DNA of 64,000 bases from Candidatus Schekmanbacteria bacterium (GTDB lineage Bacteria; Schekmanbacteria; GWA2-38-11; J061), in NCBI GenBank assembly GCA_016219965.1, contig JACRJM010000015.1, positions 529,857-593,856 on the forward strand. Reading direction: 5' to 3'. Below the pieces are notes generated by a model. It saw only the letters and a program-made list of their open reading frames with translations. It was not told the origin of the DNA and made no database searches. Positions 7,841 to 16,660 of the stretch are shown in pieces; position 1 is the stretch's first letter, and each line of letters begins with the position of its first letter. The position numbers and the translations under genes are program-made.

Positions 7841-8407
7841 TTACATTCCATTATCCATATGTGAGCCCATATTTTCATTCATACCTGGCATACCTGAGTT
7901 CATTGTAGTTGAATTTGTATTTGTTGATCTGAGTGAAAGTAAATTAATTTGTTCATCAGTTAAAACTTTTTTGGCCTTTTCAACTGTTTCAATATATTCC
8001 CACTTCAAATCTTTTTGTAATCTCTCCAATTCATCAACCTTTTTTTTGACTTCGCTCATATTTACATCTTTTCTGGTCTCCATATCATTCAGAGATTCAT
8101 CAATCTTATATATATCAGACTCCTTGGAACTTTTTTCTTTTTCATATTCAGCTCGTATCTCGTTAAGAGCTTTCATTTGCTTTTCACTCAGATTCAACTC
8201 ATATTGTAAATCTGTAAAAAAACTTTCTGTGTTGCTTTGACTTTTTCTACTTTGGGAGTAATTTTGCATATTTCTCATATTATCATTATAACTCTCTCCT
8301 CTTCCACTCCCCATTCCCGAACCAGACCAGCAGCTCATGGCATTTGCTTGAAAGGATAATAAAACTATTGTTAAAGTGAATAATATATTTTTTATATTGC
8401 TGTTCAT
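7841..8407 (-). CDS. Spy/CpxP/ZraP-like periplasmic protein with Met-rich tail
   Basis: This 188-residue protein has a signal peptide (residues 1-23, cleavage near ANA-MS). A largely helical central region (about 65-155) carries the LSEKQMKALNEIR and LTDEQINLLSLR elements typical of LTxxQ proteins of the Spy/CpxP/ZraP/CnrX-like group. The ends are rich in Met, Gly, Ser and Asn (SGSGMGSGRGES near the N-terminus; MNSGMPGMNENMGSHMDNGM at the C-terminus), suited to binding Cu(I) or Ag(I). The role is probably as a periplasmic chaperone or metal buffer. It lies between the Met/His-rich protein and the NosL-like protein in the efflux operon. Confidence 0.75.
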   Translation of the reverse strand: MNSNIKNILFTLTIVLLSFQANAMSCWSGSGMGSGRGESYNDNMRNMQNYSQSRKSQSNTESFFTDLQYELNLSEKQMKALNEIRAEYEKEKSSKESDIYKIDESLNDMETRKDVNMSEVKKKVDELERLQKDLKWEYIETVEKAKKVLTDEQINLLSLRSTNTNSTTMNSGMPGMNENMGSHMDNGM

Positions 8408-8428
8408 TTTAATTCTCTCCTAAAAGTT

Positions 8429-8818
8429 TTATTGTCCCATTCCCATATTTCCCTGATTATCACCCATTCCGCTGTTCATCATATTGCTGCCGTCTCCCAT
8501 ATGCTGATCACTGCCATTGTGATGTGTATCCATGTTGTTATTGTCGCCGTTATGCATGCTGTCCATATTCCCCATGTGGGTTGTATCGGTTATGGGAGTA
8601 TCACTGGTGTCCAGATTATTTTTGTTCCCTTTTTTACCCTTTGAACTATGATTTGCTCCATTGTTTTTCTTGGTTCCCATGTTGGTTTTACCTTTATTTC
8701 CGCCATTACCGCCCATCATTCCTGATTTTCCTCCTCCCATTCCTGCAAAGCTAAAACCCGATAATGCGAAAACAACACAGATGCTGGTAAAAAAAACAGC
8801 CACTTTTTTCAATCTCAT
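8429..8818 (-). CDS. Secreted Met/Gly/Asn/His-rich low-complexity protein
   Basis: The 129-residue protein has a clear signal peptide (MRLKKVAVFFTSICVVFALSG, cleavage near SFA-GM). The mature part is low complexity: GMGGGKSGMMGGNGGNKGK, then a Lys/Asn-rich stretch, then repeated Met-His-Asn-Asp units (HMGNMDSMHNGDNNNMDTHH and similar) to the end. No globular domain or Cys is visible. Met and His clusters of this kind bind Cu(I)/Cu(II) or Ag(I), so a periplasmic metal sponge is likely. It follows cusA by 16 bases. Opposite-strand open frames here are by-products of the low-complexity sequence. Confidence 0.7.
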   Translation of the reverse strand: MRLKKVAVFFTSICVVFALSGFSFAGMGGGKSGMMGGNGGNKGKTNMGTKKNNGANHSSKGKKGNKNNLDTSDTPITDTTHMGNMDSMHNGDNNNMDTHHNGSDQHMGDGSNMMNSGMGDNQGNMGMGQ

Positions 8819-8834
8819 TTCTAATCCTCCTTTT

Positions 8835-11800
8835 TTAAATTTGTTGTACTTTTTGAACTTCCTGTTTAACTTCAGAATGCCATTTCCAGATCATAAATAT
8901 TACGGGATAGATGAAAAGCTCAAGAAGGAAAGATGTGAATATTCCTCCTACCATCGGAGCTGCAATACGCTTCATCACATCAGACCCACTTCCGGTTGAC
9001 CACATAATTGGTACAAGACCCATGAACATAACGGCAACTGTCATGAATTTCGGTCTCAGCCTTTTGACAGCTCCATTTACTATAGCTTCCCGGAGATTAT
9101 CTCTTGAACTCATTCGTCCCTTATCCTTCATCTCATTGTATGCAATATCAAGGTAGAGAAGCATGAAAACCCCGGTTTCTGCATCAACGCCCATGAGGGC
9201 TATAAGACCTACCCAGACTGCTATGCTCATATTATAGCCAAGCAAATAAAGAAACCAGATTGCGCCTACTGCTGAAAATGGCACAGCAAGGAATATAATA
9301 AGGGTTTTCGCAACAGACTTTGTATTAAAGTAAAGCAGCAGAAAAATTAGCATAATAGTAATTGGTATTACAACTAAAAGTCTTTCTTCAACACGCTGCA
9401 TAGATTCATATTGCCCGCTCCATACAAGAGTATATCCTGCCGGAAGCTTTACATTATTCTTTACGGTCTTCTTTGCGTCTGCTACATAGCTTCCAATATC
9501 GCGGCCGGAGACATCAACATAGACATAACCGCTAAGACGTCCATTTTCATCCCTTATCATTCCCGGTCCATAAAGCATCTTGATGTCGGCTATCTGTGCC
9601 ATTGGAACCTGAGCCCCATTTGGGGTTGCCACAAGTATGCGGTTAAGTTTGTCAACTGAACTCCTGAAATCCCGCATATACCTTACATTGACCTGATAAC
9701 GTTCCCTTCCTTCAACTGTAGTTGTTATATTTTCTCCTCCAACTGCTGAGACTATGGACATTTGAGCCTGACCGATTGTTAGTCCATAGCGGGCGAGTTC
9801 CTCGCGCTTCAGGTCGAAATCAAGAAAGTACCCTCCTGCAGTCCGCTCTGCAAATACGCTTGTTGTCCCATTCACATCTTTAAGAGCTAATTCAATATGC
9901 TGACCAATTTCCTGAATTTTCTTCAGATCGGGGCCGAGGATTTTTATACCTACAGGTGTTCTTACACCTGTAGTAAGCATGTCAACTCGTGCTTTTATTG
10001 GCATAGTCCATGCATTTACTACTCCGGGAAACTGCATTGCTTCGTTTAATCCACCGGGCCCGTAAATAAGTTCCTGCGTGCTCTTATGATCAGGCCATGC
10101 ACGGCGAAATAAGCCTTGCAGCCAGTCAGGTGCCCAACTTGAGTACCATTGAGGAACCTTAGACCACTCAGACTGAGGTTTAAGTATTACTACTGTTTCC
10201 ATCATGGAAAAAGGGGCGGGGTCTGTTGCGGTTTCAGCCCTACCCGCTTTACCGAATACTCTTTCTACCTCCGGGAATGATTTTAAAATCCTATCCTGTG
10301 TCTGAAGGAGTTTCTGTGTTTCTGTTACAGATATTCCGGGGAGCGTAGAAGGCATGTAAAGCAGGGCACCTTCATCAAGAGGAGGCATGAACTCCGAACC
10401 AAGCTCATTAAATACCGGGACAGTAACAGCAATGATTAAAAGAGCTGCCGTAATCATAATCCGTTGATGACGCAAAGCAAATTCAACGACAGGGTGGTAA
10501 ATTTTCATCAGTGGACGACTTATAGGGTGGTTTTCTTCGCTGTGAATTTTTCCGACAAGTATCGCATTGGCTATCCTGCTCAGAAATTTTGGCCTGAAAC
10601 TGAAATCCTTCATATGTGTAAACAGGAGACGTATTGCAGGGTCAAGAGTTATTGCAAGAACTGCTGCGACTATCATGGCAAAGTTTTTTGTGAAGGCAAG
10701 AGGTTTAAAAAGCCTTCCCTCCTGAGCTTCAAGGGTAAAAACAGGCATAAATGAAACTGCGATTACAAGGAGTGCAAAAAAACTTGGAGCTCCGACTTCT
10801 TTTACTGCGCCTATTACCACATCTTTAAAATTTCCCGGTCTGCCATCGGCATCCCAGTGTTCAAGCTTCTTGTGTGTCTGTTCAACTACGACAATAGCAG
10901 CATCAACCATAGCGCCAATTGCTATGGCAATGCCTCCAAGTGACATGATGTTTGCGGTTATCTTCATCCCATACATGGGAATAAAAGATATTATGATGGC
11001 AATCGGGATAGTGATAATAGGAATAATCGCGCTTGGTATGTGCCATAGGAATATTAGTATGACTATACTTACAATAGTCAATTCCTCGATAAGTGTTCCT
11101 TTAAGCGTTTCTATTGAACGGTTTATAAGTTCAGACCTGTCATAGGTAGTTACGATTTTTACCCCTTCAGGTAAACCCGGTGATATATCTGCTATTTTAG
11201 CCTTCACCTTTTCTATGACCTTCAGGGCATTTTCCCCGAACCGCATAATCACTATGGCACCGACAGTCTCCCCTTCCCCGTCAAGGTCTGCAATTCCACG
11301 CCTTATGTCAGGGCCAAGTACTACCTTGCCGAGATGTTTTACTAAAACAGGAGTTCCTGATTCAGGACTTACTGAAACTACGATATTTTCAATGTCTGCA
11401 GGTGCACGGATATAACCCCGACCCCTTACCATATACTCGCGACCAGAAAATTCAACCAATCTTCCCCCTACATCGTTATTCCCATCCTTTATGGCATCTA
11501 TTACAGTGTTTATTGGGATTTTATATGCAAGAAGAGCATTCGGATCGAGGTTGACCTGATATTGCTTCACGAACCCACCTATCGGAGCGACCTCGGCAAC
11601 GCCGGGGACAGATTGGATCTCGTATCTTAAAAACCAATCCTGAATTGAGCGAAGTTCTGCCAGATTGCGCTTACCAGTTGAATCTACAAGTGCATACTGG
11701 AATACCCACCCAACTGCTGTTTCATCTCTTGCAAGTTCAACGTTTACACCTTGGGGAAGCTTGGGAAGTATGTTACTTAAATATTCAAGTGTCCGTGACC

Positions 11801-12116
11801 TTGCCCAGTAGATGTCAGTTCCTTCTTCAAAGATTATATAGACGTAAGAGAACCCGAAATCTGAAAATCCCCTGATGTCTTTTACTTTTGGAGCCCCAAG
11901 CATTGAGGTTATTATGGGATATGTGACCTGGTCTTCCATGATATCCGGGCTTCTGTCCCAGCGGGAATAGATTATAACCTGCGTATCCGAAAGGTCAGGT
12001 ATGGCATCAAGGGTTATGCTGTTCATCGAGTAGATTCCGCCAAGTACAGCCATAAAGATTAAAAGAAAAACAATGAACTTGTTGTTGGCGCAAAAATCGA
12101 TAATCCTGTTAATCAT
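8835..12116 (-). CDS. cusA: Cu(I)/Ag(I) efflux RND pump, CusA type
   Basis: The 1,093-residue inner-membrane pump drives periplasmic and cytoplasmic metal out through CusB and an outer-membrane channel, using the proton gradient. Heavy-metal RND features are present from end to end, including PDLSDTQVIIYSRWDRSPDIMEDQVTYP (the two halves of this motif start near residue 40). The three Met residues that bind Cu/Ag in E. coli CusA are all matched: YMPSTLPG, FSMMET (exactly 50 residues later, as in E. coli) and VDMLTTG. This supports Cu(I)/Ag(I) rather than Co/Zn/Cd. An extra block (WYSSWAPDWLQGLF region) explains the length over 1,047. It lies between cusB and three accessory periplasmic protein genes. 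Confidence 0.93.
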   Translation of the reverse strand: MINRIIDFCANNKFIVFLLIFMAVLGGIYSMNSITLDAIPDLSDTQVIIYSRWDRSPDIMEDQVTYPIITSMLGAPKVKDIRGFSDFGFSYVYIIFEEGTDIYWARSRTLEYLSNILPKLPQGVNVELARDETAVGWVFQYALVDSTGKRNLAELRSIQDWFLRYEIQSVPGVAEVAPIGGFVKQYQVNLDPNALLAYKIPINTVIDAIKDGNNDVGGRLVEFSGREYMVRGRGYIRAPADIENIVVSVSPESGTPVLVKHLGKVVLGPDIRRGIADLDGEGETVGAIVIMRFGENALKVIEKVKAKIADISPGLPEGVKIVTTYDRSELINRSIETLKGTLIEELTIVSIVILIFLWHIPSAIIPIITIPIAIIISFIPMYGMKITANIMSLGGIAIAIGAMVDAAIVVVEQTHKKLEHWDADGRPGNFKDVVIGAVKEVGAPSFFALLVIAVSFMPVFTLEAQEGRLFKPLAFTKNFAMIVAAVLAITLDPAIRLLFTHMKDFSFRPKFLSRIANAILVGKIHSEENHPISRPLMKIYHPVVEFALRHQRIMITAALLIIAVTVPVFNELGSEFMPPLDEGALLYMPSTLPGISVTETQKLLQTQDRILKSFPEVERVFGKAGRAETATDPAPFSMMETVVILKPQSEWSKVPQWYSSWAPDWLQGLFRRAWPDHKSTQELIYGPGGLNEAMQFPGVVNAWTMPIKARVDMLTTGVRTPVGIKILGPDLKKIQEIGQHIELALKDVNGTTSVFAERTAGGYFLDFDLKREELARYGLTIGQAQMSIVSAVGGENITTTVEGRERYQVNVRYMRDFRSSVDKLNRILVATPNGAQVPMAQIADIKMLYGPGMIRDENGRLSGYVYVDVSGRDIGSYVADAKKTVKNNVKLPAGYTLVWSGQYESMQRVEERLLVVIPITIMLIFLLLYFNTKSVAKTLIIFLAVPFSAVGAIWFLYLLGYNMSIAVWVGLIALMGVDAETGVFMLLYLDIAYNEMKDKGRMSSRDNLREAIVNGAVKRLRPKFMTVAVMFMGLVPIMWSTGSGSDVMKRIAAPMVGGIFTSFLLELFIYPVIFMIWKWHSEVKQEVQKVQQI

Positions 12117-12168
12117 CTGAAATTTCTCCGTTAGCTCGCATTACATCTATCATCATCTCTTATATCCC

Positions 12169-13641
12169 TTACATACCTGGCATGTCTGCCATTCCACTTC
12201 CTTTTGAAGGTTCTTTTTTCTCAGATTCTTTAGATTTCTTTCCTTCATTCCCCTCTTCCATCCCAGCCATACCCGGCATATCCGCCATTCCGCCTGCTGC
12301 TGATTTGAGGCGACTTTCAGAGTCAATGAGAAAGTTCCCTGATGTTACTATCGTTTCCTCAGGCTTAAGCCCGTCTATTATAATGTAACGGTTATCGACC
12401 TTAGCACCGAGCTTTACCTTCCTTGGCTCCAGACGTCCTCTTTCTTGCGCGATAAAAACTATCTGCTCAGTGCCTGAATCAAGTACTGCTTCCTCCGGAA
12501 CCGATAATTGACTGCCGTAGTCTATCTGTAGATCTATGTTTGCATACATGTCTGGTTTGAGCTTTAGTCCTGGATTGGGAAATTCAAGCCGGACTTTTAA
12601 AGTCCGTGTAGCTGGGTCAATCTGTGGATATATATATGTTACAACCCCTGTAAATGTTTCGCCCTGGCTATATGGAAGCCTCATTGTCGCTTTCTGGCCA
12701 AGCCTGATTTCCGGTGCTTCAAATTCATAAACTTCAGCCTGGACCCATATCCGCGAAAGATCTGCTATTTCATAAAGTTCGGTTTCAGGGGTTATTCTCT
12801 GCCTGTTAAAAACGTTCTTTACAAGGATAAATCCACTTTCCGGTGAATACATTGTCAATGTCTTTAAAGGCTCTCCTGTTTGCTCTATTTTCTTTATCTC
12901 CTCATCAGATATGTCCCAAAGCTGCAATCTTTTGAGGCTTGCCTCAACCAGAGAATTTCCTCCTGACGTAACTTCATTAAATGGGCTTTTGCTCAGAGCA
13001 TCTTTTGTTTTAATCGCCAGTAAATATTCCTGCTGTGTTGATACAAGTTCAGGGCTGTAAATACTGATCAGAGGCTCACCTTTTTTTACGAACTGTCCGG
13101 TATAATCTGCAAATACTTTTTCCACCCATCCTTCGATCTTGGGGCTTATTTTTACTATTTTTGTTTCATCGTATGTAACTTTTCCGACAGCACGTATAGT
13201 ATGAATAAGATGCTCAACTTTTACTTTTCCATACGTAACCCCTATGAGCTGTTGTTTTGCCTGGCTTATTATTACTCCGCCTGGTGCCAGCATTGTCTCG
13301 CCTAATCCCCCCTCCCCTTCATAGACAGGTACAAGATCCATACCGCAATCAGGAGCTTTTCCAGGTTTGTCAGATTTATATGCCGGATGCATAGGGTCAA
13401 CATAATAGAGGATTTTTCTTTCAGATGTTCCGGAAGCTGTCATCTTATTCATGTCCATGTTACTCATGTCCATGTCGTCTTGCTTAGATTTAACAGCATC
13501 ATCTTTATTTTGTGTAACGGCATTCTCTTTGTTCAGAAGCTTTGAAATCCTCCCAGCTCCTAAATATAGAATGGCTCCGGCAAGAATAACAACAAGGCAT
13601 ACAATTATTGTATTTCGAAATGTTCTTTTTTCTTGAGTCAT
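12169..13641 (-). CDS. cusB: Efflux RND periplasmic adaptor CusB with metal-binding N- and C-terminal extensions
   Basis: This 490-residue adaptor has a membrane anchor (residues 9-29). A Met-rich linker (DMDMSNMDMNKM) leads to a heavy-metal-binding domain (YYVDPMHPAYKSDKPGKAPDCGMDLVPVY). The membrane-fusion core follows: barrel-sandwich (VKISPKIEGWVEKVF, GEPLISIYSPELVSTQQEYL), alpha hairpin, beta barrel (IWVQAEVYEFE) and membrane-proximal domain. The C-terminus carries a duplicated GMADMPGM-type Met motif flanking a charged Lys/Glu linker, which E. coli CusB lacks. It probably receives Cu(I)/Ag(I) from periplasmic carriers and passes it to CusA. It starts 17 bases after the channel gene. Confidence 0.92.
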   Translation of the reverse strand: MTQEKRTFRNTIIVCLVVILAGAILYLGAGRISKLLNKENAVTQNKDDAVKSKQDDMDMSNMDMNKMTASGTSERKILYYVDPMHPAYKSDKPGKAPDCGMDLVPVYEGEGGLGETMLAPGGVIISQAKQQLIGVTYGKVKVEHLIHTIRAVGKVTYDETKIVKISPKIEGWVEKVFADYTGQFVKKGEPLISIYSPELVSTQQEYLLAIKTKDALSKSPFNEVTSGGNSLVEASLKRLQLWDISDEEIKKIEQTGEPLKTLTMYSPESGFILVKNVFNRQRITPETELYEIADLSRIWVQAEVYEFEAPEIRLGQKATMRLPYSQGETFTGVVTYIYPQIDPATRTLKVRLEFPNPGLKLKPDMYANIDLQIDYGSQLSVPEEAVLDSGTEQIVFIAQERGRLEPRKVKLGAKVDNRYIIIDGLKPEETIVTSGNFLIDSESRLKSAAGGMADMPGMAGMEEGNEGKKSKESEKKEPSKGSGMADMPGM

Positions 13642-13658
13642 GATCTATCTCCCGGGTA

Positions 13659-14951
13659 TCAGAACAGCGGACCTCCTACTAAAGTTTCAAGCTCAGCAAT
13701 CTTCTTCTCATAATCCGTTAATATCCCATAATATTCTGTCTCATATTTGAAAAGTGTAATTTGATTGTCTAAGAGAGTAAGGAAATCTACTTTATTAACC
13801 TGATAGTTGGAAATAGATGATTCAAGTGTCTGCTTTGTCTGCGGGATAATTCCGGTGATGTATAAGCTTAACAGCTTATTTCCCTTTTCGATTTCAGCAA
13901 CCCTGTCTTTTATACTGAAAAAAATATCATTCTTTGCCGCATTGTATGTTTCTCTTGCAGTGTCTATGTTAGCAAGTGTCTCTGCCACTTTCTTGTTCTG
14001 TTTACTTGCATAATAAACAGGGAGATTCAGTGATACGCTCATACTTACCATGTCAGGACGGCTTACCTTTTTACCTTCAGCATTAAGACCTCCGTCCCTT
14101 TGCCCATAGCCTATTTCCACATCGAAGTCAGGATAATAATCACGACGGGCAAGCTTATAAGAAGATTCTTCTCTTTCAACTGAAACTAAAAGCGATTTAA
14201 GAAAAGGTCTTCGGGAAACAGCAAGCGACATCAGGTCATCTGCAGATAAATTAAAATCTGTTTTCATTATTTCAGGTATTTTTCCTACAGGAGTACCCTG
14301 GGAACGGTTTAATAGCGAATTCAGCCTTGATTCAGAAGTTGTTCTTTTCTGTTTAAGCGTTATCAGCTCTTCAAGTGCTTTTGAAATTTGGACCTGTGCT
14401 TTCAATACGTCCTGCTGGATACCTGAGCCTACCGAGTATTTTGTCTCTGCTATGTGTACAAACTCTTCAAGGAGTTTTTTATTATTTTCAGCTATCTCAG
14501 TTGATTTATCTATGAAGAAAATATCAAAATAGATTTTCTTTACTTCTTCTGTAATTTCATTTTTTTTCTCGTCGTATTCCCTTTCTGCAAGGACAACATC
14601 TTTTTCGGCCATCTCTTTTTTCAATGCCAATTTACCGGGAAAAGGAAATTTTTGTCCTAATGCTATTTCCTTCTGAGTCATGTCTTCATCGCCAAATGAG
14701 AATGTATCCAATGGAAGATTTGTTATCCCAAGTTTTAAAGTCGGGTCTTCAAGAGCTCCTTCTTGTGAAGGTTTTGTCATAAAGGCTTCTACTTTGCTCT
14801 TTATTGCCTTTATCTGGGGATTATTATCAAGCGCTTCTTTGATAATTTCGTTCAATATAACATTTTGTTCTTGGCCATATACATGTGGGACAAATAGAAA
14901 AAAAATAATATAAACCCAAGGAATAAGTTTATGAATACGCCCATTTAACAT
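13659..14951 (-). CDS. TolC-family outer-membrane efflux channel, CusC type
   Basis: The 430-residue protein has a signal peptide ending near VYG-QEQ and two outer-membrane efflux repeats (about 35-220 and 225-425), with the expected EIIKEALDNNPQIKAIKSKV opening, a long helix around EKDVVLAEREYDEKKNEI and a closing YQVNKVDFLTLLDNQITLFKYE helix. It forms the exit duct of the CusCBA-like complex. No lipobox Cys follows the signal peptide, so unlike E. coli CusC it does not appear to be lipidated. It is the first gene of the six-gene operon. No CueR, CsoR or CusRS-type regulator is encoded next to it. Confidence 0.88.
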   Translation of the reverse strand: MLNGRIHKLIPWVYIIFFLFVPHVYGQEQNVILNEIIKEALDNNPQIKAIKSKVEAFMTKPSQEGALEDPTLKLGITNLPLDTFSFGDEDMTQKEIALGQKFPFPGKLALKKEMAEKDVVLAEREYDEKKNEITEEVKKIYFDIFFIDKSTEIAENNKKLLEEFVHIAETKYSVGSGIQQDVLKAQVQISKALEELITLKQKRTTSESRLNSLLNRSQGTPVGKIPEIMKTDFNLSADDLMSLAVSRRPFLKSLLVSVEREESSYKLARRDYYPDFDVEIGYGQRDGGLNAEGKKVSRPDMVSMSVSLNLPVYYASKQNKKVAETLANIDTARETYNAAKNDIFFSIKDRVAEIEKGNKLLSLYITGIIPQTKQTLESSISNYQVNKVDFLTLLDNQITLFKYETEYYGILTDYEKKIAELETLVGGPLF

Positions 14952-15287
14952 TGTTTTATCTCCTTCTCTTTTTTACTTTAGACTCTTTTTTTAATTGTGA
15001 GGTTCCATTTTAAGCTTAGCAATTAAAGTGCCAATTATAGCAACGTGAATTCCATTCAGCTAATGTTTTGTTTTAATGGAGCTATTTTACTCTTAGATTA
15101 TGGCTAAATTATAATACAATGTTCTCTGTGCATTAAATAATTTTATTGTATCATCATATGCTACATAAAAATAACCTTTAATCTTGACGTAAATTGGATT
15201 ATCCATATTATCAAGAAAATTGTGTTTCATGTTATAATGAAATATAACAATACATAATGAAAATTTAAACGGAGAAGAACAATCAAG
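14952..15287. other. Intergenic gap between the divergent efflux operon and argC
   Basis: This 336-base AT-rich gap must hold the promoter of the efflux operon (minus strand) and of argC (plus strand). I see argC promoter candidates (separate entry) but no recognisable CueR/CsoR-type dyad for the metal operon. The minus-strand frame across 15093-15359 has no family resemblance and overlaps the argC start, so I do not count it as a gene. Confidence 0.6.
15184..15211 (+). promoter_or_regulatory. Putative argC promoter
   Basis: TTGACG (15184-15189), then 16 bases, then TATTAT (15206-15211), about 77 bases before the argC ATG. A second, perfect TATAAT lies at 15233-15238 but has no good -35 partner; either could be used. 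Confidence 0.4.
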
Positions 15288-16313
15288 ATGATTAGAGTAG
15301 GAATAGCAGGTGCATCGAGTCTTACAGCTGAAGTTCTGATAAAGATAATTCTTAAGCACCCAATGGCAGAACTGATTTACGCTGAATCAGAGCACTATGA
15401 GGGAAAAGCACTTAACGAGGTCCATTCGTCGCTTATGGGGGAAACAGACCTTGTTTTTTCAAAATTTAATATTAATGAAATTTGCAAAAACTGTGATGTA
15501 CTTTTTCTTACTAAGGACAATGGTTATGCACACTTAATTGCTGAAAAACTGAAAAAATCCAGTATCAAAGTAATAGACCTTAGTGCAGACTTCAGGATAA
15601 AAAATGCGGCAACCCATAAAAAATGGTATGGTTTTGAACATAAGAGCAAGAAGTTGCTTTCTGAAGCAGTTTATGGACTGCCAGAGCTATATGAAGATCA
15701 AATAAAGAAAGCATGGCTTGTGGCCAATCCCGGATGCTACCCAACAAGTATAATCCTTGCTTCTGCGCCATTGTTGAAATTAAATATTGTGGAAACTCAA
15801 AACATATGCATTTCCTCCAGTTCTGGTGTTTCCGGTGCAGGAAGAAATCCAAAACCCGGAATGAATATGTTTATGGACAGTTACAGGAACCTTTTTCCAT
15901 ATAAAGTTGGGGAGCACAGACATACTCCTGAAATAGAACAGGAACTAAAGGAAGTTGCTCATGAACCTGTTTCTGTAACATTCATACCGCACCTGCTTCC
16001 GGTTGACAGGGGGATACTGTCTACCATATTTTTCAAAATAAAGAACAGTATCTCTGAAAAAGCGCTTATTGATGTGTTCAAAGAGTTCTATGTTAATTCA
16101 CAATTTATAAAGATATGCCCAACTGGAAAGTTCCCTGCTCTTTCAAATGTAATAAACACTAACTTCTGCTGTATCGGAGCAAGAGTAGATAGAACACGGG
16201 GACAACTGGTAGTTTTTTCTGCTATTGATAATTTAATCAAAGGGGCATCAGGACAGGCTGTTCAAAATATGAATATAATGTTTGGACTTGAAGAAGATTC
16301 AGGTCTTAATTGA
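15288..16313 (+). CDS. argC: N-acetyl-gamma-glutamyl-phosphate reductase
   Basis: The 341-residue enzyme reduces N-acetylglutamyl-phosphate to the semialdehyde with NADPH, the third step of arginine (ornithine) synthesis. The N-terminal Rossmann motif VGIAGASSLTAEVL, the active-site block NPGCYPTSIILASAPL with the catalytic Cys, the SGVSGAGRNPKPG loop and GEHRHTPEIEQEL are all present, and the length is typical. The start is supported by a GGAGAA-type site about 10 bases upstream. It stands alone: no other arg gene is in the window. Confidence 0.96.
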   Translation: MIRVGIAGASSLTAEVLIKIILKHPMAELIYAESEHYEGKALNEVHSSLMGETDLVFSKFNINEICKNCDVLFLTKDNGYAHLIAEKLKKSSIKVIDLSADFRIKNAATHKKWYGFEHKSKKLLSEAVYGLPELYEDQIKKAWLVANPGCYPTSIILASAPLLKLNIVETQNICISSSSGVSGAGRNPKPGMNMFMDSYRNLFPYKVGEHRHTPEIEQELKEVAHEPVSVTFIPHLLPVDRGILSTIFFKIKNSISEKALIDVFKEFYVNSQFIKICPTGKFPALSNVINTNFCCIGARVDRTRGQLVVFSAIDNLIKGASGQAVQNMNIMFGLEEDSGLN

Positions 16314-16366
16314 TTTATTTGGCCATTTTTCAGTTAAATAATTTATCCCTTTTATTGCTCCGATAA

Positions 16367-16546
16367 TTAATTAGCAGACACCAATTTCTTTAACAATCCG
16401 GATATTAAACCCTCTTTCTCCTTCAAGCCTTCCTTGAATGTCTGACTGTCAGTATTGCTAATTTCCATTCGAAGGTCTGAAAGATCTGATTCAAGAACAT
16501 CATGAAGCAATTTGGCTTCTTTTTCATTAAGTTCCATTGTAGTCAT
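16367..16546 (-). CDS. Small conserved-looking helical protein (59 residues)
   Basis: The 59-codon frame starts at ATG 16546, after an AGGGGTGAGG-like ribosome-binding site, and encodes MTTMELNEKEAKLLHDVLES, a middle with SDLRMEISNTDS, and an end with KKLVSAN. The pattern (ELxxxEAxxLxxVLESxLSDLRMEIxxTDS...LKxRE) is one I recognise from small uncharacterised proteins in many bacteria, often beside stress or nitrogen genes; function unknown. It looks like a two-helix soluble protein with no signal peptide and no Cys. It fills most of the gap between argC and the flavodoxin-like gene, on the opposite strand to both. Confidence 0.7.
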   Translation of the reverse strand: MTTMELNEKEAKLLHDVLESDLSDLRMEISNTDSQTFKEGLKEKEGLISGLLKKLVSAN

Positions 16547-16610
16547 AACCTCACCCCTTTCATTTTAAAAAATATTATGTTTAACTTTACCTATAATAAA
16601 TTTAAGTTTA

Positions 16611-16641
16611 TTGATAAATATTTCAAGCACTCTGTTATAGT
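16611..16641 (+). promoter_or_regulatory. Possible promoter of the flavodoxin-like reductase gene
   Basis: TTGATA (16611-16616) and TATAGT (16636-16641) flank a 19-base spacer, a little longer than ideal. They lie 20 bases before the ATG, which has a strong AAGGAGG site. Confidence 0.3.
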
Positions 16642-16660
16642 AGAGTAAGGAGGAAAGACA

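Noticed and set aside
8432-8999. Several plus-strand ORFs opposite the Met/His-rich protein and the end of cusA
   Set aside because: They are created by the low-complexity antisense sequence (His/Val/Pro-rich) and have no start signals.
15093-15359. 88-residue minus-strand ORF upstream of and overlapping argC
   Set aside because: It overlaps the argC start and promoter region, lacks a ribosome-binding site and has Tyr/Ile/Asn/Cys-rich composition typical of non-coding AT-rich DNA.
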